Below, in pieces: positions 1 to 8,189 of a DNA stretch of 64,000 bases. The notes below the pieces were generated by a model, which was not told the DNA's origin, did not search any database, and saw only the letters and a program-made list of their open reading frames with translations. The stretch lies in assembly GCA_937927975.1 (NCBI GenBank), contig CALEZT010000188.1:1-64000 (forward strand). Reading direction: 5' to 3'. The position numbers and the translations under genes were made by a program. The first letter of the stretch is position 1. Every line of letters starts with the position of its first letter. The DNA is from an uncultured Phycisphaerales bacterium (GTDB taxonomy: Bacteria > Planctomycetota > Phycisphaerae > Sedimentisphaerales > Anaerobacaceae).

Positions 1-629
1 TCGTCCTGTGCCCAGGTCCTTCGGCTGCGCCTCAGGACGACAAATCCTCGCCGCGTATGAATCATTCCGAATCCGTATGAGTTGCTCGGCCGGACCGCCC
101 ACCGCGGCCGTGTCACAGCCAATCCATGACGCCCGAGAGTGCTCCACAGAATCTTGCCTTTTCCGCCGGAATTCCGTTGACGGCCCACTTGCGAGCACGT
201 ATGATAAATAGGCAACAATACGATAGGTTCGCACTCGCATCGCGAATCATGGCTCGCGGATCGCAAATCACGGTATTGGAGGGTCCGGTCATGTCCCAGC
301 ATTCCCCTGCCCGACGGCTCTGCCATTTCAACTCCACGCCGGGACCACTGGGAAACCCGGGCCTCGATTCTGCGGAACGAAGCCAATTTGCCGTGCCGGG
401 GCGACCGGCGAGGAAAGGCCCCATGGCGTCATTGCGAGCGTGCAAAACGAAGCCAATTCTGCTTCCGGAAGGTCGGAGACGTGTGCCTGGCGGGTATGAG
501 AGTCCGCAGCGCCGCCGAAATTGGCTTCGTTTGGCACACGTGTGACGCCGGGTGGGGTTTCGCCGGCCGGGCCGGACGGGTATACTGGCGTGCCATAGGC
601 ACATGAACCCAACTGGAAAGGAGCCGATC
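1..629. repeat. Gene-free leader region with three copies of a dispersed motif
   Basis: No convincing gene is seen here; the open frames are arginine-rich and lack family features. The motif AACGAAGCCAATT occurs directly at 376-388 and 446-458 and inverted at 519-531. The second and third copies share longer flanks (GTGC/GTGCC before AAACGAAGCCAATT), so 443-538 can fold back on itself. The resemblance to repeats scattered through related planctomycete genomes is from memory and was not searched. Confidence 0.6.
558..586 (+). promoter_or_regulatory. Probable promoter of the fucosidase gene
   Basis: The -10 box TATACT is at 581-586 and a weak -35 TTTCGC at 558-563, with 17 bp between. The predicted start of transcription near 593 leaves a leader of about 37 nt, which contains the GGAAAGGAG ribosome binding site at 615-623. 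Confidence 0.5.
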
Positions 630-2375
630 ATGCTGAAAGTGAGAGCCGCGGGAGGTTACGCCATCAGACTCGTTCTTCTGTCGCTTGTGTGGGGGGCAAC
701 CACGTGGGCCGGCGCCGGCCAGGCGGGGTCCCTCACAGCGAGCGACGCGGATATCCAGGCCTGGCGGGACATGAAGTTCGGGCTCTTTGTTCATTGGGGC
801 CCGGTCAGTCTCAAGGGGACCGAGATCGGGTGGTCGCGCGGGGCGCAGGTGCCGGCCGAGGAGTATGACCAGCTCTACAAGCAGTTCGACCCGACGCAGT
901 TCGACGCGGACGCCTGGGTGACGGTCGCCAAAGAGGCCGGGATGAAGTACCTGGTCATCACGTCGAAGCACCACGACGGCTTCTGCATCTGGCCCTCGAA
1001 GTACACGGACTACCATATCGGCAACACGCCGTTCAAGCGCGACGTTCTCCGCGAGCTGTCCGACGCCTGCCGCAAGCACGGCGTGCAGTTCAGCACGTAT
1101 CATTCCATCTGCGACTGGTGGCACCCCGACTACCCGCTGGGCAGCCCGGGCGGCCGCAGCGAGAAGCCCAACCCGAACATGCCCCGCTACGTCGAGTACC
1201 TCAAGAACCAGACGCGCGAGATCATCGAGAACTACGGGCCGCTCGGCATCATGTGGTTCGACGGCGAATGGGAAAAGCCCTGGACCATCGAGTATGGCAA
1301 CGACCTGTATCACTACCTCAAGGGCATCCAGCCCAACCTCATCATCAACAACCGCGTGAGCAAGGGCCGGGCCGGCATGGCGGGCACGACCCAGCAGGCG
1401 CACCTGAACGCCGGCGACTACGATACCCCTGAGCAGCGGATCGGCAGCTTCCAGAAAGACCGCCCCTGGGAGACCTGCATGACCATCTGCCAGCAGTGGG
1501 CCTGGAAGCCGGACGACAGGATGAAATCGCTCAAGGAGTGCATTCAGACGCTGGTCCGCGTCGTGGGCGGCGACGGCAATCTGCTCTTCAACGTCGGCCC
1601 CATGCCCGACGGACGCATCGAGCCCAGGCAGGTGGAAAGGCTCCGCGAAATGGGCCAGTGGCTAGGCAAGTACGGTCAGAGCATCTACGGCACTCGCGGC
1701 GGGCCCTACAAAACGACCGCACGCCTGGCCAGCACCTACAGCGGAAACACCGTCTACGTTCACGTTCTCGACTGGTCCGGCGACACGATCACCCTGCCCG
1801 CCCTGCCCAGGAAGGTGACGGATGCCTCCCTTCTGACGGGCGGCAGCGTCAGCATTCGCCAGACGAAGGACGCCATCGAGATCACCGTACCGCCCCAGAG
1901 CCGCCAGGAGATCGACACGATCGTGAAGCTGACGCTCGACGGCCCCGCCGGCGACATTGAGCCGATCGCGATCCTCCCGCCCTCCCTGACCACCGCAAAG
2001 AAGGCGACCGCCTCGAACGTCTTCCAGAAGAGTCCCGAACACAACGCCGCCAAAGCGGTGGACAACGACCCGGACACCCGCTGGGCGACCGACTCCGGCG
2101 TCAAGCAGGCCTGGCTGGAGGTGGACCTAGGCAAGCCCACCACGTTCAACCGGGTAGCGTTCCATGAGGCCTACGACCGCGTCCGCAAGTTCGAGCTCCA
2201 GTACAAGCACGGCGAAGCGTGGAAGACGTTTCTGTCAGGCACGCGAATTGGCGAGGAATACTCGCAGACCTTCGAGCCGGTGACCGCTCAGATCGTCCGC
2301 CTGAACATCCTGGAGGCCACCGACGGCCCGACGATCTGGGAATTCCAATTGCTCGCACCGGACAGGCCCCGTTAG
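630..2375 (+). CDS. Secreted alpha-L-fucosidase (GH29) with C-terminal F5/8 type C domain
   Basis: This enzyme should release terminal alpha-L-fucose from glycans outside the cytoplasm. The start at 630 is chosen because a strong ribosome binding site (GGAAAGGAG) lies just before it and the protein then begins with a signal peptide (about residues 1-33). The GH29 barrel covers about residues 40-390: MKFGLFVHWG near residue 46, HHDGF, and GIMWFDGEW, whose Asp211 is the expected catalytic nucleophile. A discoidin-like carbohydrate-binding domain (about 445-575) contains NAAKAVDNDPDTRWATD. The length of 581 residues suits a GH29 enzyme with one added binding module. A phosphoesterase gene follows after 21 bp, so the two are probably cotranscribed. 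The family call is firm; the glycan substrate is unknown. Confidence 0.93.
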   Translation: MLKVRAAGGYAIRLVLLSLVWGATTWAGAGQAGSLTASDADIQAWRDMKFGLFVHWGPVSLKGTEIGWSRGAQVPAEEYDQLYKQFDPTQFDADAWVTVAKEAGMKYLVITSKHHDGFCIWPSKYTDYHIGNTPFKRDVLRELSDACRKHGVQFSTYHSICDWWHPDYPLGSPGGRSEKPNPNMPRYVEYLKNQTREIIENYGPLGIMWFDGEWEKPWTIEYGNDLYHYLKGIQPNLIINNRVSKGRAGMAGTTQQAHLNAGDYDTPEQRIGSFQKDRPWETCMTICQQWAWKPDDRMKSLKECIQTLVRVVGGDGNLLFNVGPMPDGRIEPRQVERLREMGQWLGKYGQSIYGTRGGPYKTTARLASTYSGNTVYVHVLDWSGDTITLPALPRKVTDASLLTGGSVSIRQTKDAIEITVPPQSRQEIDTIVKLTLDGPAGDIEPIAILPPSLTTAKKATASNVFQKSPEHNAAKAVDNDPDTRWATDSGVKQAWLEVDLGKPTTFNRVAFHEAYDRVRKFELQYKHGEAWKTFLSGTRIGEEYSQTFEPVTAQIVRLNILEATDGPTIWEFQLLAPDRPR

Positions 2376-2396
2376 AGGCGAAAGAACAGGGCAACG

Positions 2397-4217
2397 ATGG
2401 CCAATTTCGAAAGCATCAAGAGGCGAGAATTGCTGCACAGGACCGGGCTCCTGGCCATCTGCCTGTCTTGTGGCCGAGGCGCCGCCGGACTGGAGTCGAC
2501 CGCCTCCAGAATGCGGAAGATCGACCCCGCCGAGGTGGGAATCCGGGCGACGGGAAATGACTTCGACTTCGTCGTCTTCGCCGATCCCCAGGGGGGCGAT
2601 CCGAGCGATACGACCAACGACAGCCCCGAACGGGTGGCCATTCATAATCCATACATCCGGAAGAACGTCGAGACGGTCAATCGCCTCGACCCGCTGCCGG
2701 CGTTTCTCGTGGTCGCCGGCGACATCGTCGACAGCAAGGGACAGAAAGCAAACTTCGATGCGATGCTCGGCTTCCTGAAGGCTCTTCGGATGCCCGTCCT
2801 GTTCGAACTCGGCAACCATGAGACCCGATACAGCGCCCGCATCACCCCTTCGGACGTGTCGGAACTGGAGAACTACTTGCGGGCCCAGCGACAGATCAAC
2901 GGTCTGGACGCGCTGCTGTACTCGTTCGATCTGGGCCGGTGGCACTTCGTCATCTGGCCCGATCCGCTCCGCGAAGGCTTCTGGGACGCGCACCGGCACT
3001 TCTTCGACTGGCTCGAAGAGGACCTGCGGACGCACCGCGACCGCCCCGCCATCTTCATCCAACACACCCCGCTGTTGCCCATCGGCATCGATCCGATGAT
3101 CGCGTATGCCGAAACCGTGCCGGTCAAGCGAAGACTGCTGGAGATCGTCACGCGGTACGGCAACGTGAAGTACGCCCTCAGCGGGCACGTGCATATCCCG
3201 CTCAAGGCCTCGCTCCGAATCGCCCGCACGTACCGAGGGACGACTTTCATCAATCTGCCGCCCGCCGGATACAGGGCCCGCGCGTTCGGAGAGGCGGATG
3301 TCGGGGATGGCCCTTCCCAGGGCTTCGCCCTCGTGAAGATCCGGGGCGAGGACGCCACCATCGAGTTCAGACGGGCCACCGGCGAGACGTTCGCCTATCC
3401 GCGGGACTTCCCCAAGTTCGATCCGGATGAATGGCCGCTCTGGCTGAACGAGCCCTGGCAATTGCCGGCTGCTCCGCAAGTCATCAACGGAGGATTCGAA
3501 CAGGGCCTCGAAGGTTGGGCCAAGCGATTCGTCTACGAGGAGCAGGAGGATCCGTCCTGGATCCGTCGTGCGACGGACCGGACCGCCCGCTCCGGCTCGA
3601 AATCCCTGCACCTGTTCGTTCGCGAGCGGGGCTATCACGCGCGAGGGCAGGACCGGATGCCCCAGACAATCAACCGCCTCAGCCAAGCGGTGGCGCTTCG
3701 TCCGGGCGACCGGCCTTTTGTGCATCTGGGCTATCGCCTCGACGGCAGGCACTTCGACGTCGGGAAGGCCTGCGGCGCCTGCCTCTGGATCGAGGGCTTT
3801 AGCGGCAGCGAGGCCCGGCTGCACATGGCCTACTGGGCGGGCCGGGCCATCGCGCATCCGGCGGGGCTCTACGGTCGGCTGCCCCCCTTCCTGCACTGGG
3901 ACATCATCTCGCCGCCGGACCGCTGGCATGACGTGGCCATCAACGTCGGCCGGGATCACGACCGCGGCGTCAAGGGGCCCCGGTTCGATGAACTCCACCT
4001 CGACCGCCTCGTGATTACGCTGGGCGTCTGGACGGAAAACGCTGGAAAAGACCAGTCGATTGGTATATACTTCGACGACGTCCGGATCGATTCGCCGCGC
4101 GACGCAAGCATGCCCAGCCGCGTGGATGAACGGGCGATCGAAGCCAAGCCGGCCGGAGAGATCTGGAACAAACGCATCGCCCACATCGATGGCGAGCACG
4201 TATTCGTGGACAGGTGA
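2397..4217 (+). CDS. Exported calcineurin-like metallophosphoesterase with C-terminal binding module
   Basis: A 606-residue protein predicted to hydrolyse a phosphoester with a two-metal centre. Metallophosphoesterase motifs appear in order: FVVFADPQGG (about residue 57; the usual DxH is DxQ here), GDIVDS (about 112), GNHE (about 141), QHTPLLP and SGHVHIP (about 263). The N-terminus has KRRELLHRTGLL, which could be a poor Tat or Sec signal. After about residue 360 a region beginning INGGFEQGLEGW resembles carbohydrate-binding jelly-roll modules. It lies 21 bp after the fucosidase, suggesting work on extracellular glycans or their phosphorylated products. The substrate is not known. The DxQ change is worth noting because it alters a usual metal ligand. 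Confidence 0.82.
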   Translation: MANFESIKRRELLHRTGLLAICLSCGRGAAGLESTASRMRKIDPAEVGIRATGNDFDFVVFADPQGGDPSDTTNDSPERVAIHNPYIRKNVETVNRLDPLPAFLVVAGDIVDSKGQKANFDAMLGFLKALRMPVLFELGNHETRYSARITPSDVSELENYLRAQRQINGLDALLYSFDLGRWHFVIWPDPLREGFWDAHRHFFDWLEEDLRTHRDRPAIFIQHTPLLPIGIDPMIAYAETVPVKRRLLEIVTRYGNVKYALSGHVHIPLKASLRIARTYRGTTFINLPPAGYRARAFGEADVGDGPSQGFALVKIRGEDATIEFRRATGETFAYPRDFPKFDPDEWPLWLNEPWQLPAAPQVINGGFEQGLEGWAKRFVYEEQEDPSWIRRATDRTARSGSKSLHLFVRERGYHARGQDRMPQTINRLSQAVALRPGDRPFVHLGYRLDGRHFDVGKACGACLWIEGFSGSEARLHMAYWAGRAIAHPAGLYGRLPPFLHWDIISPPDRWHDVAINVGRDHDRGVKGPRFDELHLDRLVITLGVWTENAGKDQSIGIYFDDVRIDSPRDASMPSRVDERAIEAKPAGEIWNKRIAHIDGEHVFVDR

Positions 4218-4246
4218 CAGGCAGGAATCGAAACAGGAGTTGGGAA

Positions 4247-5623
4247 ATGGCGGAACGGTTTGATGTCGTCGTGATCGGGGCAGGACCTGGGGGATTTCGC
4301 GCGGCTCGACGCTGCGCCCAGCGTGGGGCTTCCACGGTGTTGGTCGAGAAGGAATTCCCTGGCGGCACATGTCTGAACTGGGGTTGCATCCCCTCCAAGA
4401 CCCTGCTGGCCTCGGCCCACCTGCTGCATCGGGCTCGCCACGCGGGCGACATGGGCATCGACATCCCCTCCGCGACGCCGAACTGGGCCAAGATCCAGCA
4501 GCGGCGCGAGGCCATCATCACCGGCACCCGCAAGGGCATGGTCGGCACGCTCAAGAACCACGGCGTGACCTATATCGAAGGACGAGCCGTCGTCACCGCC
4601 CCCGGCCGCGTCAGCGTGCAATCGAACGGGCAGAGCCGCGACCTCGAAGCCGGCAAGATCATTCTCGCCATGGGCTCCGACTCGATCCAGATCCCGACGA
4701 TTCCCTTCGACGGCCAGGTCGTCATCAGCAGCAAAGAGGCCCTGTCGCTGCCGGAGATTCCCAAGTCCATGGTCATCGTCGGCGGCGGCGTCATCGGCTG
4801 CGAGATGGCCTGCGCCTACGCCGCGTTCGGCACGAAGATCACCATCGTCGAGGCCCTCGACAGGCTGCTGCCCATGGAGGACGCCTGGGTCAGCCGGTTG
4901 GTCGAGCGGGAGTTCAAGGGCCTGGGCATCGAGGCCATGACCGGCCGCAAGGTGATGGGCGTCGACAAGAGCGTCTCCCCTGCCAGAGTGAGCCTCGACG
5001 GCGGGCAGACCGTTGAGGCACAGAAGGTGCTCGTGGCCGTCGGTCGTCGGGCCCGCGTGGACAAGGACGTCGTCGGCGCCCTCGGCCTGGAAATGAACGG
5101 CCCGGCGATCAAGGTCAACAAGAAGCTCGAAACCAGCATCCCCGGCGTCTACGCGCTGGGCGACATCGTGGGCACGACCTATCTCGCCCACGGCGCGACC
5201 GCGGAGGCGGAAATCGCGGCGGCCAACGCCACCGGCGGCAACGAGGAAATGCTCGACTATTCGATGGTCCCGCGCGTGGTCTTCACGTTCCCCGAGGTGG
5301 CCTCGGTGGGCAAGTCCGAGGAGAAGTGCCAGGCCGCGGGCATGGACATCACGATCGGCAAGGGCTTCTACCGCGCCAACGGCCGCTGCCACGCGGAGAA
5401 CCTCACCAACGGCCAGTTCCACGCGGTCCGCGACAACGCGATGAACGAAATCGTGGGCATCAGCATGGTGGGCGACATGGCGACCGAATTCGTCGCCTTC
5501 GCCAGGACGCTGCTGGGCACGTGCGAGCCGATCCGCAACATCACGTTCCCGCACCCGACGATCTCCGAAACGATCGAGGACGCCCTCCACGAAGCCCTCG
5601 GCGGACTGCTCTTCGAGCAGTGA
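4247..5623 (+). CDS. lpdA: Dihydrolipoyl dehydrogenase
   Basis: FAD-dependent E3 subunit that reoxidises dihydrolipoyl groups of 2-oxoacid dehydrogenases or the glycine cleavage system, making NADH. The 458-residue length is typical. The FAD-binding GAGPGG is at about residue 12, the redox disulfide in GGTCLNWGCIPSK at about residue 42, the NAD-binding VGGGVIGCEMA at about 180, and ALGDIVG at about 305. The C-terminal HPTISE active-site His-Glu pair is present (HPTISETIEDALHE). The start at 4247 is preceded by AGGAG at 4235-4239. No E1 or E2 gene is in the window, but the lipoate synthesis genes lipB-lipA lie 860 bp downstream. Confidence 0.93.
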   Translation: MAERFDVVVIGAGPGGFRAARRCAQRGASTVLVEKEFPGGTCLNWGCIPSKTLLASAHLLHRARHAGDMGIDIPSATPNWAKIQQRREAIITGTRKGMVGTLKNHGVTYIEGRAVVTAPGRVSVQSNGQSRDLEAGKIILAMGSDSIQIPTIPFDGQVVISSKEALSLPEIPKSMVIVGGGVIGCEMACAYAAFGTKITIVEALDRLLPMEDAWVSRLVEREFKGLGIEAMTGRKVMGVDKSVSPARVSLDGGQTVEAQKVLVAVGRRARVDKDVVGALGLEMNGPAIKVNKKLETSIPGVYALGDIVGTTYLAHGATAEAEIAAANATGGNEEMLDYSMVPRVVFTFPEVASVGKSEEKCQAAGMDITIGKGFYRANGRCHAENLTNGQFHAVRDNAMNEIVGISMVGDMATEFVAFARTLLGTCEPIRNITFPHPTISETIEDALHEALGGLLFEQ

Positions 5624-5692
5624 TAGAACCATCTGGATGACGTCGGATCGGACTCCACTGTCCGCCCGCAGTCGAATCCCTTGCGCCGCGGA

Positions 5693-6018
5693 TCAAAGCT
5701 TGGCGATCTGCGCGCGAAGGGAAGGGAGTTCGTTCCGGATAACATCCCAGACTACCTTCGGGAGTATCCCGAAGTACTGATGAATAATCACGTTTCGCAT
5801 CCCGACGATCTCGCCCCAGGGGACACTGGCATGTCGCTCTGTGAAATCCTCGGGCAGAGCTCGTGCAGCCTCCCCGATGATCTCGATGTTGCGGGCCACG
5901 GCGTCTGGGTCTTCCGGTCCGCCAGAAAAGCCGCGTAGTCCATCCCCTCGACATAGGAGGCAATTCTGTCCATTGCATCCAGGATGTCCAGCAGACGCAG
6001 TCTCTCAGGTCGGGACAT
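5693..6018 (-). pseudogene. HepT-like toxin (DUF86), broken by a frameshift
   Basis: HepT proteins are HEPN-type RNases paired with MNT nucleotidyltransferases. The first 38 residues (MSRPERLRLLDILDAMDR through LADRKTQ) read in one frame from ATG 6018. The remainder (DAVARNIEIIGEAARALPED to the stop at 5693) reads in another. The two parts join if one G is restored near 5908, where the minus strand reads ACCCAGACGCC and ACCCAGGACGCC is expected. The Rx4-6H catalytic motif is intact (RNVIIHQY). The start overlaps the end of the nucleotidyltransferase gene by 14 bp, as is usual for coupled pairs. Either the toxin has been inactivated or there is an assembly error. Confidence 0.82.
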
Positions 6019-6295
6019 GGACAAGGTCCCTCTCGATCTCTTCTTTCAGTCTCCCCTGGACCGCGTCAGGAGTGAGGAGATCGACTTTGCGGCCCAGAAC
6101 CGATTCGAGAAACACCTTGAGGCCGATGAATCGTCTGTAGGTGGTTTCCGAAAACTCGACCACCATATCCACGTCGCTGTCAGGACGGAGATCCCCACGC
6201 GCCGCGGACCCAAACAGGCTCATTCGCCTGACACCAAGTCGCCGCAGGTGTTCGCGGTGCTCTCCCAGTACCTCGATGATCTGCCGACTCGTCAT
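6005..6295 (-). CDS. MNT-type nucleotidyltransferase antitoxin
   Basis: A 96-residue minimal nucleotidyltransferase. Members of this family AMPylate and neutralise the partner HepT toxin. The motif FGSAARGDLRPDSDVD carries the GSx10DxD signature, followed by VVEF, and the C-terminus has LGRKVDLLTPD, typical of the fold. The start at 6295 (MTSRQIIEVL) is chosen because the longer frame begins inside the -10 box of the promoter. The gene overlaps hepT by 14 bp. With the toxin frameshifted, the antitoxin may persist as a relic or still act elsewhere. Confidence 0.85.
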   Translation of the reverse strand: MTSRQIIEVLGEHREHLRRLGVRRMSLFGSAARGDLRPDSDVDMVVEFSETTYRRFIGLKVFLESVLGRKVDLLTPDAVQGRLKEEIERDLVHVPT

Positions 6296-6338
6296 CGGGC
6301 ACGGGGCGCGGCCCTCACCAGCGTTGTGCTCTGTTGGA

Positions 6339-6366
6339 ATCATACACCCCAGGATACCGGCAACAA
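6339..6366 (-). promoter_or_regulatory. Promoter of the MNT/HepT pair
   Basis: On the minus strand the -35 TTGTTG (6366-6361) and -10 TATGAT (6344-6339) are separated by 16 bp. Transcription would start near 6332, leaving about 36 nt before the start codon at 6295. Confidence 0.55.
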
Positions 6367-6446
6367 CCCCACAAGTCAAGTAGGACATCTGATCCCGCAT
6401 CCCCCTGCGTTTCGGAGCTTCGTAAGGCAACCTAACGCAAATAGTG

Positions 6447-6475
6447 CTGCAAGGTGTCGGTGTTTTCGCTATGAT
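6447..6475 (+). promoter_or_regulatory. Promoter of lipB, possibly giving a leaderless mRNA
   Basis: The -10 box TATGAT is at 6470-6475, with a weak -35 CTGCAA at 6447-6452 (17-bp spacer). The first lipB ATG lies at 6482, only 6 nt after the -10 box, so transcription would begin at or next to the start codon. Confidence 0.45.
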
Positions 6476-6481
6476 GGAGCG

Positions 6482-7195
6482 ATGGAGTCACCGCTGGGAA
6501 GATCGCAGATGGAACAAGCCAGGAAAGCCACTCGACTGGCCATCCGCGATTGCGGGCTGGCTGAGTATCGGGCGGTGTTGGCTTTGCAGCAGCAGTTGCA
6601 GGAGCAGCGGCGGGCTGGGGGGATCGGCGACACCGTGCTGGTTGTGGAGCATCCGCCGGTGATTACCCTGGGAGCGCACAAGAGCTCCAACAAGCTGCTC
6701 GCCTGCCCTGAGGACCTGGCCCGGCGGGGCATCGACCTGGTCGAGATCCGCCGGGGCGGCGGGACCACTGCGCATAATCCGGGACAACTGGTGTTCTATC
6801 CGATCCTGAACCTTCAGGAACGGCGGCTCGACATCAACGCCTACGTGCGGACTCTGGAACAGGTCGGGATCGACCTGTTGGCCGGGCTGGGCGTTGCGAG
6901 CCACTGCAAGAAGGGCTTCCCCGGCTTATGGGTCGGGCCGCGGAAGATCGCGTCCGTCGGCGTGCGGGTGTCGCGGTTCGTCACCTGCCACGGCATGGCG
7001 ATCAACATTCAGAACGACCTGAGCATCTTTGGGTGCATGGTCCCGTGCGGCCTGGACGGCGTAGCGATGACGTCCGCCCAGAAGGAGACGGGGCAGACTT
7101 ACGATATGAACAGGATCAAGGAGCAGTTGGCCGCTCTGCTTCATCGGCATTTGGGGCATGCGGCCTCGCAGAACTGCGGGACGGTGGAATCATGA
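6482..7195 (+). CDS. lipB: Octanoyltransferase (lipoate-protein ligase B)
   Basis: Transfers octanoyl groups from acyl carrier protein to lipoyl domains, the first step of lipoate synthesis. LipB motifs are clear: RRGGGTTAHNPGQLVFYP (RGGxxTxHxPGQ), the lysine in GPRKIASVGV, CHGMAINI, and the catalytic Cys in VPCGL. The length of 237 residues is normal. Two starts are possible: 6482, with a -10 box 6 nt before it (leaderless), or 6509, with a weak GGGAAG upstream. I favour 6482. The stop overlaps the lipA start (ATGA), so the two genes are translationally coupled. Confidence 0.92.
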   Translation: MESPLGRSQMEQARKATRLAIRDCGLAEYRAVLALQQQLQEQRRAGGIGDTVLVVEHPPVITLGAHKSSNKLLACPEDLARRGIDLVEIRRGGGTTAHNPGQLVFYPILNLQERRLDINAYVRTLEQVGIDLLAGLGVASHCKKGFPGLWVGPRKIASVGVRVSRFVTCHGMAINIQNDLSIFGCMVPCGLDGVAMTSAQKETGQTYDMNRIKEQLAALLHRHLGHAASQNCGTVES

Positions 7196-8055
7196 CGGAA
7201 CGGACGCGGAAACTGCCGCCGTGGCTCAAACGCCCCTGGCCGGCCGGCCACAGCTTTCAACACACCCGCGAGACGGTGGAATCGCTGGGCCTGGAGACCA
7301 TCTGCACCAACGCCAACTGCCCCAACCGCGGCGAGTGCTGGGGCCGTGGCACCGCGACCGTCCTGATCCTGGGCAACGTCTGCACGCGCAACTGCAAGTT
7401 CTGCTCCGTCGCCACAGGCAAGCCGCAGCCGCCCGACCCGACGGAGCCGGCGCGCCTGGCGGACATGGCCAAACGGATGGACATCAAGTATCTGGTCATC
7501 ACGAGCGTCAACCGGGACGATCTGCCCGACGGCGGCGCAGGCCAGTTCCGCGACTGCATCAACGAAGTTCGGCGGCAGTGCCCTGCCATGCGATTCGAGA
7601 TCCTCACGCCGGACTTCAGGGGCTGCACGGAACAGGCGCTGGAGATTCTCGCAGACGCCCTGCCGTTCGTGTTCGCGCACAACGTCGAGACCGTGCCCTC
7701 GCTCTACCCGGTGGCCCGCTCCGGCGGCGACTATGAGTACTCTCTGACCGTCCTGCAAGAAGCCCGCGACCGGTATGCCGGCGTTTCCACGAAATCCTCC
7801 ATCATGCTCGGCCTGGGCGAGAGCGACGTACAGGTCGAGCAGGTCCTTCATGATTTGCGCCGGGTCGGCTGCGACCGGCTCACCATCGGCCAGTATCTCA
7901 AACCATCGAAAGACTCGCTCGACGTGGTCGAGTACGTCACGCCCGAGAAGTTCGCCTGGTGGAAGGATCGTGCGACACAGATCGGCTTTGCCTGGGTCCT
8001 CTCATCTCCGTTTGCCCGCAGTTCCTACCTGGCCGAACAGGAAAACGCCCGATAA
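7192..8055 (+). CDS. lipA: Lipoyl synthase
   Basis: Radical SAM enzyme that inserts two sulfurs into the octanoyl group to make lipoate. The auxiliary cluster motif CTNANCPNRGEC (Cx4Cx5C) is at about residues 37-48, and the radical SAM motif CTRNCKFC follows at about 63-70. The C-terminal RSSY that binds the auxiliary cluster is present (ARSSYLAEQ). At 287 residues it is a full-length LipA. It overlaps lipB by 4 bp (ATGA). With lpdA nearby, the segment covers lipoylation and lipoyl turnover but lacks the lipoylated E2 or GcvH target. Confidence 0.95.
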   Translation: MTERTRKLPPWLKRPWPAGHSFQHTRETVESLGLETICTNANCPNRGECWGRGTATVLILGNVCTRNCKFCSVATGKPQPPDPTEPARLADMAKRMDIKYLVITSVNRDDLPDGGAGQFRDCINEVRRQCPAMRFEILTPDFRGCTEQALEILADALPFVFAHNVETVPSLYPVARSGGDYEYSLTVLQEARDRYAGVSTKSSIMLGLGESDVQVEQVLHDLRRVGCDRLTIGQYLKPSKDSLDVVEYVTPEKFAWWKDRATQIGFAWVLSSPFARSSYLAEQENAR

Positions 8056-8115
8056 CCGACACGCATCACGCAGGGCATTTCACGCATCGGGGTTTGCCGT
8101 TTGGAGCCCTGCGGA

Positions 8116-8150
8116 TTATTGCGTATGCTTTCCTCGGAGCCTTTGAAGTG
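8116..8150 (+). promoter_or_regulatory. Conserved upstream element of PilX-like module 1
   Basis: A stretch of about 35 nt that aligns with 10085-10120 upstream of the second module. Both end with TTTGAAGTG and share GTA-CTTT-CT-GG in the same order, with about 25 of 36 positions alike by eye. It ends 39 nt before the start codon at 8190. The lipA-to-8190 gap otherwise holds no gene. Confidence 0.45.
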
Positions 8151-8189
8151 CAGCACTACTGACGCATTACCTCATCGTTTGAGGGCAAC

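Noticed and set aside
443..538. CRISPR-like repeats
   Set aside because: Only three copies, in mixed orientation, with no regular spacing and no cas genes.
2235..4370. A 711-residue minus-strand frame opposite the phosphoesterase gene
   Set aside because: Antisense shadow; the plus-strand gene has ordered metallophosphoesterase motifs.
6005..6430. A longer nucleotidyltransferase start at 6430
   Set aside because: The added residues are not conserved in the family and the frame passes through the promoter.
8056..8189. Possible c-di-GMP riboswitch before PilX-like module 1
   Set aside because: The expected GEMM core and tetraloop pairing were not found; the conserved part is only the element at 8116-8150.
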